Assembly (NCBI RefSeq): GCF_012849375.1 | Contig: NZ_CP051684.1 | Span: 6,468,783-6,532,782, forward strand | DNA length: 64,000 bases | Reading direction: 5' to 3' | DNA from: Duganella dendranthematis | GTDB lineage: Bacteria; Pseudomonadota; Gammaproteobacteria; Burkholderiales; Burkholderiaceae_D | Part shown: positions 41,778 to 49,653 of the stretch, in pieces | Layout: each line of letters opens with the position of its first letter | Numbering within the stretch: position 1 is the stretch's first letter | Notes under the pieces: generated by a model | Databases searched by the model: none | What the model was told of the DNA's origin: nothing | Seen by the model: the letters and a program-made list of their open reading frames with translations, nothing else | Made by a program: the position numbers and the translations under genes

Positions 41778-42236
41778 ATGCAAAAGATCGCCACCTATCT
41801 CGATCACGATCATCGCCGTTGCGACGATCAATACGCCCTGGCGGAATCGGAAGTCATCCTGCACCACTGGGACGCCGCCACTGCTCAATTCAGCAGTTTC
41901 CTGACCATGTTCGGCCTCCACCTGGATAAAGAAGAACGCGTGCTGTTCCCGCGCCTGGGTCACGCCTTGGGCAACGGCTACGGCCCCACGGTGGTGATGC
42001 GCGCCGAGCACCGCCGCATGCGCGAGATGCTGAACCAGATGAAAACCGCCATCGCCCGCCACGACTGCGACGCCTTCTTCGACCAAGCCGACATGCTGCG
42101 CCTCCTGATGCGCCAACACAGCCTGAAAGAAGAAGGCATCCTGTATCCGCAGGCCGACTTCGTGCTGGCGCAGCAGGCCGATGAAGTCCTGGCCAGCATG
42201 GAGAATCTCGAACAAAACGCATGGAGCGTCGCATGA
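41778..42236 (+). CDS. Hemerythrin-domain protein
   Basis: The 152-residue four-helix protein has the hemerythrin iron ligands: HDHRRCD near the start, HLDKEERVLFP, EHRRMREML and HSLKEEGILYP. Such proteins bind oxygen or nitric oxide at a di-iron site or repair iron clusters in the cytosol. AAGGAC stands 8 bases before the ATG. It is the first of three rightward genes, overlaps the PaaX-like gene by 4 bases, and shares the FNR box with ubiUVT. A role in oxygen/NO handling during low-oxygen growth is inferred. Confidence 0.9.
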   Translation: MQKIATYLDHDHRRCDDQYALAESEVILHHWDAATAQFSSFLTMFGLHLDKEERVLFPRLGHALGNGYGPTVVMRAEHRRMREMLNQMKTAIARHDCDAFFDQADMLRLLMRQHSLKEEGILYPQADFVLAQQADEVLASMENLEQNAWSVA

Positions 42237-43150
42237 ACAGCCAATTCCATATCGAGGCCGTGCTGCGCCAGGCCAAGCCGCGCCTCAGCACCCTGCTGAA
42301 ATTGATGTTCAGCGAAGCGCAGGCTTTCGGTCAGAAAACCCAATGGCTGGGCAGCGTGATCGCCTTGATCGAGCCGCTCGGCTTCCAGGAGCGCACCATC
42401 CGCACCGCCCTGTTCCGCCTCGCCGAGAGCAAATTGATCAAGATCGAACGCCACGGTCGCCGCAGCCTGTGCATGTTGACGCCATCGACGGCGGCCGCCA
42501 TCCAGGCCGCGCGCCAGCGTCTCAACACGCCTGCCGCGCGTAGCTTCGGCGAAGACTGGAGCATGCTGGTACACACGGGCGGCTTCAGCGCCGCGCGCTA
42601 CGCCACCGCGCGCAAGCAGCTGCTGGAACTGGACTACTGCGTGCTGGCGCCGAACATCATGGCGCGACCGGCGTCCTACGCGCGCGGCGTGCAGTCCGGC
42701 GAAGACCACGGCCTGGCGCTGTTTGAGGTGAACGGCAGCCAGCTGGCGGCGGCCGTGCGCCAACCGCTGTTCGGCAAGATGGACTGGGATCTGGAGACGC
42801 CGAAGGAATTGTACGAAGAATTTCAGCAGCGCTTTACGCCTTTGCGCGCGATGCTGGGCAAGCGCGGCGCCCTCACCGACCAGCAAGCCTACATGGTGCG
42901 GCTGCTTGTCAGCCACGGCTACCAGCATAGCCGCCGCAGCGATCCGCTGCTGCCACAGGAACTGCTGCCGCCAGAGTGGCCGGCGATGGCCGCCTACCAG
43001 ACCTATGTCGCCCTGTACGCGGGCTGCGCGGCGCAGGCACGCCGGCACATCCTCAAAATCACTGAACCGCCGGCGCTGGAACAGCCAGTCATTGCAGCGC
43101 CGCCGCCCCGGCAAGTGGTGCGCCGGTCCAGCGTTTACATGACTGCTTAA
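42233..43150 (+). CDS. PaaX-like transcriptional regulator
   Basis: The 305-residue protein matches the PaaX family: an N-terminal winged HTH (SVIALIEPLGFQERTIRTALFRLAESKLIKIERHGRRSLCMLTP, about 38-82) and a long C-terminal domain with EDWSMLVHTGG (family form W-x-h/v), LDYCVLAPNIMARP, and YLLVSxYQH-like LLVSHGYQHSRRSDPLLPQELLPPEWPA, the classic PaaX ending. PaaX represses phenylacetate genes, but none are in the window. GGAG precedes the start and the gene overlaps the hemerythrin gene by 4 bases, so it is co-expressed with it. The C-terminal tail (EPPALEQPVIAAPPPRQ) is Pro-rich. Confidence 0.85.
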   Translation: MNSQFHIEAVLRQAKPRLSTLLKLMFSEAQAFGQKTQWLGSVIALIEPLGFQERTIRTALFRLAESKLIKIERHGRRSLCMLTPSTAAAIQAARQRLNTPAARSFGEDWSMLVHTGGFSAARYATARKQLLELDYCVLAPNIMARPASYARGVQSGEDHGLALFEVNGSQLAAAVRQPLFGKMDWDLETPKELYEEFQQRFTPLRAMLGKRGALTDQQAYMVRLLVSHGYQHSRRSDPLLPQELLPPEWPAMAAYQTYVALYAGCAAQARRHILKITEPPALEQPVIAAPPPRQVVRRSSVYMTA

Positions 43151-43169
43151 TCATCGAAAGACAATCAAG

Positions 43170-43397
43170 ATGGAACTGGAAATGGCACAGGAATACTACG
43201 ACGGCCCGACCTTGAGCGTGACCGTTAACCGCGAAGGTGCACGCGTGCACCGCCTGATCGATGACACCACCTACCCCACCCGCGCCAAGAAGCTGTGCAT
43301 CCGCCGCGATCCGATGGTGGAGGCGCTGTTCGGCGCCGCCGCCGAACACGCGCCAAAGGCAGCCCCCGCGCGCAAGATCAAGGCCGGCCGACGCTGA
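43170..43397 (+). CDS. Small protein of unknown function (75 aa)
   Basis: I do not recognise this protein. It is cytosolic by sequence. The first 45 residues (EYYDGPTLSVTVNREGARVHRLIDDTTYPTRAKKLCIRRDP) look like a small beta-rich unit with one Cys, and the end is basic (KAAPARKIKAGRR). It starts 19 bases after the PaaX-like gene and is the third gene of the FNR-associated operon. Codon use resembles the neighbours. It may be a local accessory to the regulator or the hemerythrin. Confidence 0.55.
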   Translation: MELEMAQEYYDGPTLSVTVNREGARVHRLIDDTTYPTRAKKLCIRRDPMVEALFGAAAEHAPKAAPARKIKAGRR

Positions 43398-43416
43398 CTG
43401 CATCGGAGGGATAGGC

Positions 43417-44973
43417 TTATGCGGATGCCTGTCCTTGCGCTGCAACCGGCATCACCGCCTGCGTGCGGCGAGCAACAAGGCGCAGCACATTCGACGCATC
43501 GCTGGCGGCCACCAGCTTGAACTGGCCGATCAAGCTACCAAGTTGCACTGCCTGCTGCTGCATGCGGCGCGCCGCCAGCGCCGCTTCTTCCACCACCACC
43601 GCGTTCTGCTGGTTGATGGCGTCGATGTGCGCCACGGCCTGGTTGATCTGCGCGATGCCGCTGCTTTGCTCCTTGCTGGCATTGCTGATATCGCCCATAT
43701 ACTGCTCCACCTTCCCCACCGATTCCACGATGCCGGCCATGATGCGGCCCGCGTCGGCGGCCTGGCGGCTGCCGCTCTCGATTTCGCTGACCGAATGGGT
43801 GATCAGCTGCGTGATCTCGCGCGCCGCCGTCGCCGAACGCTGCGCCAGATTGCGCACCTCGGTGGCAACCACCGCAAAGCCGCGTCCCTGCTCGCCGGCG
43901 CGCGCTGCCTCCACTGCGGCGTTCAGCGCCAGGATATTGGTCTGGAAAGCGATGCTGTCGATGACGGTGATGATGTCCGCAATACGGTTGGAGCTGGCGC
44001 GTATCGAGTCCATGGTGTGCACCACAGCGTTGACGGCGGCGCCGCCCTCGCCGGCCACGCGGGCTGCCGCCAGCGCCAGCTCGTTGGCGTCATGCGCGGC
44101 GTCGGCGTTCTGGCGCACAGTGCTGGTCATCTGCTTCATCGACGCGGCTGTTTGTTCCAGCGAGCTGGATTGACCTTCGGTGCGCGCGAACAGGTCGGCG
44201 TTACCGTGCGCGATATCGTCGGCACCGGCGCTGACCAAGATGCTGGCCTCCTTGATCTGGCCAACCAGCGATTTCAGGTTGGTCTGCAGGATGCGCAGCG
44301 CATGCTGCATCTCGGTCGCCTCGCTGCTGCCGCGCGTCGCGATGCGGGCGGTGAGGTCGCCGCCGCTCATCTGCTCCAGGTGCGCGCGCATGTCATTGAG
44401 CGGCTGGATGGCGGCTTTGCGCAGCATCATCCATCCTGCCAGCGCCAGCATCATATCCAAGCCCATCATCGCCGGCGATAGCAATGCCGCCGGCATCAGG
44501 ACGATTATTAAGAAGAATAGCGTATTTAATTTAAACGTCAGCGATATACTACGCTTTTCTGGAAAGTGAAGGTTTTCCGTATTATAAAGACGCTGAGCGG
44601 ATTCGATTTGTTTACGCGATGGCTTTACTCGAACCGACGTATATCCGACGATGCGGCCATTTTCCAGATACGGGGCGGCATTCGCCTCAACCCAATAGAA
44701 ATCGCCATTCTTGCAACGATTCTTGACCATCCCCGTCCACGCCCTGCCCGCCTTCAGCGCGCCCCACATATCGGCGAATGCGGCCGATGGCATGTCCGGG
44801 TGGCGCAAGATATTCTGCGGTGCGCCGAGCAATTCTTCTTCCGTGTAGCCGCTGATCTTGATGAAGTCCCGATTGACGTAAGTGATATTCCCCTGCAGAT
44901 CGGTTTTTGAAACAATCGTCTCACTGGCATCCAGCACATATTCCACATCACTAATAGGCAAGTTTAAACGCAT
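43417..44973 (-). CDS. Aer-like methyl-accepting chemotaxis protein (PAS-TM-HAMP-MCP)
   Basis: The 518-residue receptor has an N-terminal PAS domain (about 8-120; ITYVNRDFIKISGYTEEELLGAPQNILRHPDMP, with the WTGMVKNRCKNGDFYWVEANAAP of Aer-type PAS). A short hydrophobic membrane hairpin (about 148-185), HAMP (PLNDMRAHLEQMSGGDL) and a signalling coiled coil follow, with the invariant hairpin tip EQGRGFAVVATEVRNLAQRSA near residue 370. PAS-Aer receptors bind FAD and sense redox state. ATG 44973 is used as start; a frame to 45027 has no better signal. The PAS-to-HAMP linker region is notably AT-rich. Confidence 0.9.
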   Translation of the reverse strand: MRLNLPISDVEYVLDASETIVSKTDLQGNITYVNRDFIKISGYTEEELLGAPQNILRHPDMPSAAFADMWGALKAGRAWTGMVKNRCKNGDFYWVEANAAPYLENGRIVGYTSVRVKPSRKQIESAQRLYNTENLHFPEKRSISLTFKLNTLFFLIIVLMPAALLSPAMMGLDMMLALAGWMMLRKAAIQPLNDMRAHLEQMSGGDLTARIATRGSSEATEMQHALRILQTNLKSLVGQIKEASILVSAGADDIAHGNADLFARTEGQSSSLEQTAASMKQMTSTVRQNADAAHDANELALAAARVAGEGGAAVNAVVHTMDSIRASSNRIADIITVIDSIAFQTNILALNAAVEAARAGEQGRGFAVVATEVRNLAQRSATAAREITQLITHSVSEIESGSRQAADAGRIMAGIVESVGKVEQYMGDISNASKEQSSGIAQINQAVAHIDAINQQNAVVVEEAALAARRMQQQAVQLGSLIGQFKLVAASDASNVLRLVARRTQAVMPVAAQGQASA

Positions 44974-45055
44974 AATCGCTTTCAGCGTAAAATTAAGCTG
45001 GCAATTATATAGTCGCCACAACAACATAATTAATAAATATTTATCTTATTCAATT

Positions 45056-45069
45056 TTGATTTGGGTCAA
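45056..45069. promoter_or_regulatory. FNR-like box between the chemoreceptor and TonB receptor genes
   Basis: TTGATTTGGGTCAA matches the FNR/ANR pattern TTGAT-N4-ATCAA with one mismatch, a common variant. It lies in the AT-rich 199-base divergent space, 83 bases before the chemoreceptor start and 104 bases before the TonB receptor start. Confidence 0.5.
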
Positions 45070-45172
45070 TGCAAAAAGATCCAAGCAAATCTTCTTTTTG
45101 TCCAAAGCCATACGGTTGATAGTTCGTTAGGCTTCGTCACCAGAGTGAATCAATCACCAACCAGGAGACAAA

Positions 45173-47962
45173 ATGAAGAAACCACAGCACATGCTGATGT
45201 GCGGCGTGAGCATGCTCACGCTTTGCAGCACCGCATCCGCCCAAACCGACGACGCGCCACTGACCTCGGTGACCGTGACCGGGTCGCGCGTGATTCGCAA
45301 CGGCGACAGCAATCCCTCGCCCACCACCGTCATGAGCAGCGACGATCTGCTGACCGCAAAACCCGGTTCCACGCTGGCCGATGCGCTCAACACGCTGCCG
45401 GTGTTTGCCGGTTCGCGCGGCTCGGCGAGCAATCCCACCACCGCAGGCAGTGCCGCCGGCGGCAGCGGTTCGGCCAATCAGCTCAACCTGCGCAACATCG
45501 GCGCCACGCGCACGCTGGTGCTGATGGACGGCAAACGCATTCCGCCCACGCTGTACAACGGCGCCGTCGATGTCGATCTGATTCCGCAGCAGTTCGTCGA
45601 GCGCGTGGACGTGGTCACCGGCGGCGTCTCGGCCGTTTATGGTTCCGATGCGATGACCGGTGTGGTCAACTACATCATTGACCACAAATTCAACGGCATC
45701 AAGGCCGACGCCAGCTACGGCGTTTCGCAGCTGGGCGACGCCAACAAATCCAACGCCAGCGTGGCCTGGGGCGCCAAGGTCGGTACGGGCCTGCACCTTG
45801 AGGCGGGACTCGAATACCGCAAGGAGGACGGCATCGACCGCCGTTCCGACCGTGACTGGCTGAATCAGGTCGGCGTCACCGGCGCCGGCACCGCCGCCAA
45901 TCCCTATATCTTGCAAACCAATCTGCGGCAGAAGGCCTTCCCGTTCGGCGGCCTGATTACCAGCGGCGCGCTGTCCGGACAAACCTTCAAGAGCAACGGC
46001 GTACTGAGTCCCTTCGTCGCCGGCACGCCGACCGGCACCGCCGCGATTGAAGTGGGCGGCGACGGCGGCTACTGGGACTCCGGCCTGCTGGCGCAACTCG
46101 AAGCCAGGCAGCTGTTCGGCCGCGCCGACTATGAGCTGTCGAACGACATTCACGCCTACGCGCAAATCTCCGGCAACCTGAAGACCAATACCAGCTTCGC
46201 CGAAACCAATCAGCTCAACAACGTCTCCCTGCGCCGCACCAACGCTTTCCTGCCGGGCGACTACGCGGCGCTGATTCCCGCCTCGCAGCCCACTTTTGGC
46301 TTCAGCAAATTCATGAGCGACGTGCCACGGCTGACGGCAGATTCGGATTCGAAGCAGTGGGTCTTCACCACCGGCGTGGAAGGCAAATCACGTGGCATCA
46401 AATGGGACGTGGACTATGTCTACGGCCGCGCCAAGCTGAGTACCGCCATGGCCAATGTGATCAACCGCCAGAAGCTGTCGGCTGCGCTGGATGCGGTGAA
46501 CAGCGGCGGCAAGACCGTGTGCAACGTCACCGTCACCAATCCCGGCCTGGCCGACGACTGCGTGCCGCTTAATGTATTCGGCCCGAATGCCGCGTCGGCG
46601 CAGGCCATCGACTACGTCACCGACACCGTGCGCTTCGACTCCACCACGGTAATGAACGATATCTCCGGCCAGATCGCCGGCAGCCCGTTCGACAGCTGGG
46701 CGGGACCGGTCAACGCCGCCCTGTCGGCCGACTGGCGCGACATGTCCTTCAACTCGCACAGCAGTTCGCGGCCAACGGACCTGGTCAACTGCACCGGCCT
46801 GTCGCTAAACTGCACCGCCGGCGCCACCCGCACGGAATACGTGTTCGGCGAGAGTCCGCAAGGCGTCAGCCAGCGCGTGTGGGAAGTGGCGGGCGAACTG
46901 GATGTGCCGCTGTCCAAGCGCCTCAACGCCAATGGCGCGGCGCGCTACACCTCGTACAACACCAGCGGTAATTACGTGACGTGGAAAGTAGGCATGGACT
47001 GGAGCGTGACCGACACGTTGCGTATCCGCGCCACCCGCTCACGCGACATCCGCGCGCCGACGCTGTACGATCTGTTTGCGCCGATCTCGCAAGTGCAGGT
47101 GCGGCCCACCGATCTGCTGACCGGCACCAGCCCTACCGTACCGCAGATCGACGAATCCAATCCCAAGCTGACGGCGGAAATCGGCAATACCATGACGCTG
47201 GGCGCAGTGTGGAAGCCGCTGCCGAAACTGAGCTTTGCGGCGGATGCTTACCGCATCAAGATTTCGGACGCCATCACCACCGTCTCCGGTTCCACGGCGG
47301 CGTTCCAGCAGGCCTGCTACCAGAGCGGCGGCACCTCTCCGTATTGCGCGTTGCAGGTAAGGCCGAACGGCTACGCCGACAAGTCGGCCGCGAATGCGGT
47401 CACCGCATGGGTCAACCGCAGCGTCAACATCTCGGAAATCGAAACCTTTGGGCTGGACCTCGAGGGCAACTACTCGGCCAGGCTGTTTGACCGGCCGATG
47501 TCGCTGCGCGTGCTGACGGCGTGGCAGCCACACGTCTACTACCGCCAGCCCGGCCTGGCGACGGTCGACCAGGGCGGCGTGGCCTTCGGCGCCGGCGGCA
47601 TGGCATCCACGCCGGCGGTGCGGGTGTCGGGCTACTTCCGCTTCCGGCCGATGAACGACGTCACGGTCGACATCTCGCAGCGCTGGCGCAGCGCCATGAA
47701 ACTGAGCGGCGATCCAACCGAGGTATGGGCCAACAACCATATGCGCTCATTCGCCACCACCGGCGTCAACTTCGCCTACAAGCTGGATCTGGGCATGGGC
47801 GACGCCCAGGTTTACTTCAACATCGAGAACCTGTTCGACGCCGAACCGCCGGTCGGCGCTTTCTCCGGCAACGGTACCCGCGCCGGCCTGCGCGATGGCT
47901 TCGCGCTGGCCGACGATCCGCGCGGCCGGTACTTCAGCATCGGCATCCGTTCATTGTTCTAG
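45173..47962 (+). CDS. TonB-dependent receptor
   Basis: The 929-residue outer-membrane protein has a signal peptide ending STASA, an early TonB-box-like stretch (SVTVTGSRV), a plug domain with NLRNIGATRTLVLMDGKR and VDVVTGGVSAVYGSDAMTGVVNYI, a barrel of about 22 strands, and the C-terminal FSIGIRSLF with terminal Phe. The plug style (TLADALNTLPVFAGSRG, VDVDLIPQQFVERVDVVTGG) is that of large receptors for carbohydrates, peptides or nucleotides rather than siderophores. No adjacent substrate genes define it. CAGGAG precedes the ATG. Confidence 0.9.
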   Translation: MKKPQHMLMCGVSMLTLCSTASAQTDDAPLTSVTVTGSRVIRNGDSNPSPTTVMSSDDLLTAKPGSTLADALNTLPVFAGSRGSASNPTTAGSAAGGSGSANQLNLRNIGATRTLVLMDGKRIPPTLYNGAVDVDLIPQQFVERVDVVTGGVSAVYGSDAMTGVVNYIIDHKFNGIKADASYGVSQLGDANKSNASVAWGAKVGTGLHLEAGLEYRKEDGIDRRSDRDWLNQVGVTGAGTAANPYILQTNLRQKAFPFGGLITSGALSGQTFKSNGVLSPFVAGTPTGTAAIEVGGDGGYWDSGLLAQLEARQLFGRADYELSNDIHAYAQISGNLKTNTSFAETNQLNNVSLRRTNAFLPGDYAALIPASQPTFGFSKFMSDVPRLTADSDSKQWVFTTGVEGKSRGIKWDVDYVYGRAKLSTAMANVINRQKLSAALDAVNSGGKTVCNVTVTNPGLADDCVPLNVFGPNAASAQAIDYVTDTVRFDSTTVMNDISGQIAGSPFDSWAGPVNAALSADWRDMSFNSHSSSRPTDLVNCTGLSLNCTAGATRTEYVFGESPQGVSQRVWEVAGELDVPLSKRLNANGAARYTSYNTSGNYVTWKVGMDWSVTDTLRIRATRSRDIRAPTLYDLFAPISQVQVRPTDLLTGTSPTVPQIDESNPKLTAEIGNTMTLGAVWKPLPKLSFAADAYRIKISDAITTVSGSTAAFQQACYQSGGTSPYCALQVRPNGYADKSAANAVTAWVNRSVNISEIETFGLDLEGNYSARLFDRPMSLRVLTAWQPHVYYRQPGLATVDQGGVAFGAGGMASTPAVRVSGYFRFRPMNDVTVDISQRWRSAMKLSGDPTEVWANNHMRSFATTGVNFAYKLDLGMGDAQVYFNIENLFDAEPPVGAFSGNGTRAGLRDGFALADDPRGRYFSIGIRSLF

Positions 47963-47973
47963 CGTCAGTACGC

Positions 47974-48924
47974 TCAGCGCACCAGCCACATCCACGCGCT
48001 GAGCGTGAAGAACGACGACACCATGCAGATCAGCAGCGCGGTGGCGCTGCGGTCGGCCTCGCCGTAGGCCTGGGCCAGGATGGGATAGATGCTCAGCATC
48101 GGCATGGCCGCCATCAACAGCGCCGCTGCGCGCAGTTCGGGGCCCATCGGCGCCACGCCCAGTAACGGCAGCAGCAGCGAGGAAATCAGCAGCACCGCCA
48201 GCGGGTGGCCAATCAGCTTGCCCGCCACCAGCGGCACCACGCGCTGCCAGCCGGCGCTCAGCGACAGCCCGACCAGCATGCCGCCGATGGCGAACAGCGA
48301 CAGTCCGCCGCTGGCCTGCGCAAACAGGTTCACGCTGCGCACCACCGGCTGCGGCAGCGGAATCTGCGCCACGCTGATGACCAGCCCCGCCGTCACCGAG
48401 ATCACCAGCGGATTTTTCATCAGTCGCTGCGCCGACTGCCGGATCACCTGATGCCAGGCGCCGCCGCCACCACGCTTGCCATGTTCGGCCATCGCCAGCA
48501 GCAGCGGCAGCATCACCAGGTTTTCGACGATGACGTTCAATCCCAGCGCCACGCCGGCCACCGGCGCCACCATCAGCATCAAAATCGGAAAGCCGATAAA
48601 GCTGCTGTTGGAGCACGACACGCCCATCGCCAGAAAGGTGCTGCGGACCAGGTTCAGGCCCAATAGCCGGCGGCCGATTCCAAACGCCAGCGTCAGCATC
48701 AGCAGCGAGCCGAATAGATACGACAGCAGGTAGCCGGGATGCAGGATGTCGCTGATATGCCGCTGCGCCAGAGCATTGAAGATCAAGGCCGGCAACGCCA
48801 GGTTGAAGACGAATTTGCCGAATATCTGCATGTCCGCGCGGGCAAACAGCCCGCCACGGGTGGCGATGTAACCGGCGAGGACGACCAGGTAGATGGGACA
48901 GGTGATGGCGAGGATTTCAAGCAT
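47974..48924 (-). CDS. AEC (auxin efflux carrier) family transporter
   Basis: The 316-residue inner-membrane carrier has ten hydrophobic helices, with ITCPIYLVVLAGYIATRGGLF at the start, CSNSSFIGFPILM in helix 4 and the second-half AAMPMLSIYPILAQAYGE. It is only distantly similar to the other AEC protein at 33507-34445. It starts 33 bases after the response regulator stop and may be co-transcribed with the two-component pair. Substrate unknown; small organic anions are typical. Confidence 0.87.
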   Translation of the reverse strand: MLEILAITCPIYLVVLAGYIATRGGLFARADMQIFGKFVFNLALPALIFNALAQRHISDILHPGYLLSYLFGSLLMLTLAFGIGRRLLGLNLVRSTFLAMGVSCSNSSFIGFPILMLMVAPVAGVALGLNVIVENLVMLPLLLAMAEHGKRGGGGAWHQVIRQSAQRLMKNPLVISVTAGLVISVAQIPLPQPVVRSVNLFAQASGGLSLFAIGGMLVGLSLSAGWQRVVPLVAGKLIGHPLAVLLISSLLLPLLGVAPMGPELRAAALLMAAMPMLSIYPILAQAYGEADRSATALLICMVSSFFTLSAWMWLVR

Positions 48925-48957
48925 AAGCCGCGTAGCATATCACCTTCGCGCGGCGGT

Positions 48958-49593
48958 CTAGGTCTCCCAGTATCCACGGCGCATGGCGATCATGACCGCA
49001 TGGGTGCGGTCTCGGGCGTCGAGTTTTTGCAGAATGGTTTTCATGTGAGCCTTGATGGTGTCCTCGCTCAGGCCCAGCTGCGTGCCGGCGCGCTGGTTGG
49101 AGTTGCCGTCGGCGACCACACGCAGCACCTGGATTTCACGCTTGCTCAGCGTATCCTGCTGGAAGCTGCTGGCCAGGCTACAGGCCAGTTGCGGCGCCAG
49201 CTGCTGCCTGCCGGCGTGCACCGACAGGATGTACTGGCTTAACTCGGTGCGCGCCATGTTCTTCAGGATGTAGCCGCTGGCGCCCGCCTTCAGCCCGCGC
49301 GCCACCTGCACCTCGCCGCCGTAGGTGGTCAGGATGATGATGCGGGCTTGTGGATTGATATTGCGGATGGCGATGGTGGCGTCGATGCCGTTCAGTCCCG
49401 GCATCTGCAAATCCATCAGGGTGACGTCGGGCCGGAAGCGCTGATATAGCTCCAGGGCAAGATCGCCATCGCTGGCTTCGGCCACCACCGCAAAGCGCGG
49501 GTCGGCCGCCAGCACCGCCGCAATGCCGCTGCGTAGCAAGGGATGATCGTCGGCGATCATCACACTAATTATTCCACCACATTTGTTGTCCAT
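48958..49593 (-). CDS. NarL/FixJ-type response regulator
   Basis: The 211-residue protein has a receiver domain (ISVMIADDHPLLRSG; phospho-Asp in DVTLMDLQMPGLNG; Thr in IILTTYGG; Lys in GYILKNM) and a LuxR-type HTH (LSKREIQVLRVVADGNSNQRAGTQLGLSEDTIKAHMKTILQKL). CAGGAG precedes the ATG. The usual N-x-EI-A of the HTH turn is altered to NSNQRAGTQ. Its partner is the propeller kinase encoded 60 bases upstream, which is broken in this sequence. Confidence 0.92.
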   Translation of the reverse strand: MDNKCGGIISVMIADDHPLLRSGIAAVLAADPRFAVVAEASDGDLALELYQRFRPDVTLMDLQMPGLNGIDATIAIRNINPQARIIILTTYGGEVQVARGLKAGASGYILKNMARTELSQYILSVHAGRQQLAPQLACSLASSFQQDTLSKREIQVLRVVADGNSNQRAGTQLGLSEDTIKAHMKTILQKLDARDRTHAVMIAMRRGYWET

Positions 49594-49653
49594 CGTCGCA
49601 CTCCTGAATTGACACGCGCGAGACTAGCACCGGCGGCGGATTCCGCCATCACC

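Noticed and set aside
43405..43435. Inverted repeat GGATAGGC/GCCTGTCC at the end of the chemoreceptor gene
   Set aside because: There is no T-run on either strand and it lies inside coding sequence, so I do not call it a terminator.
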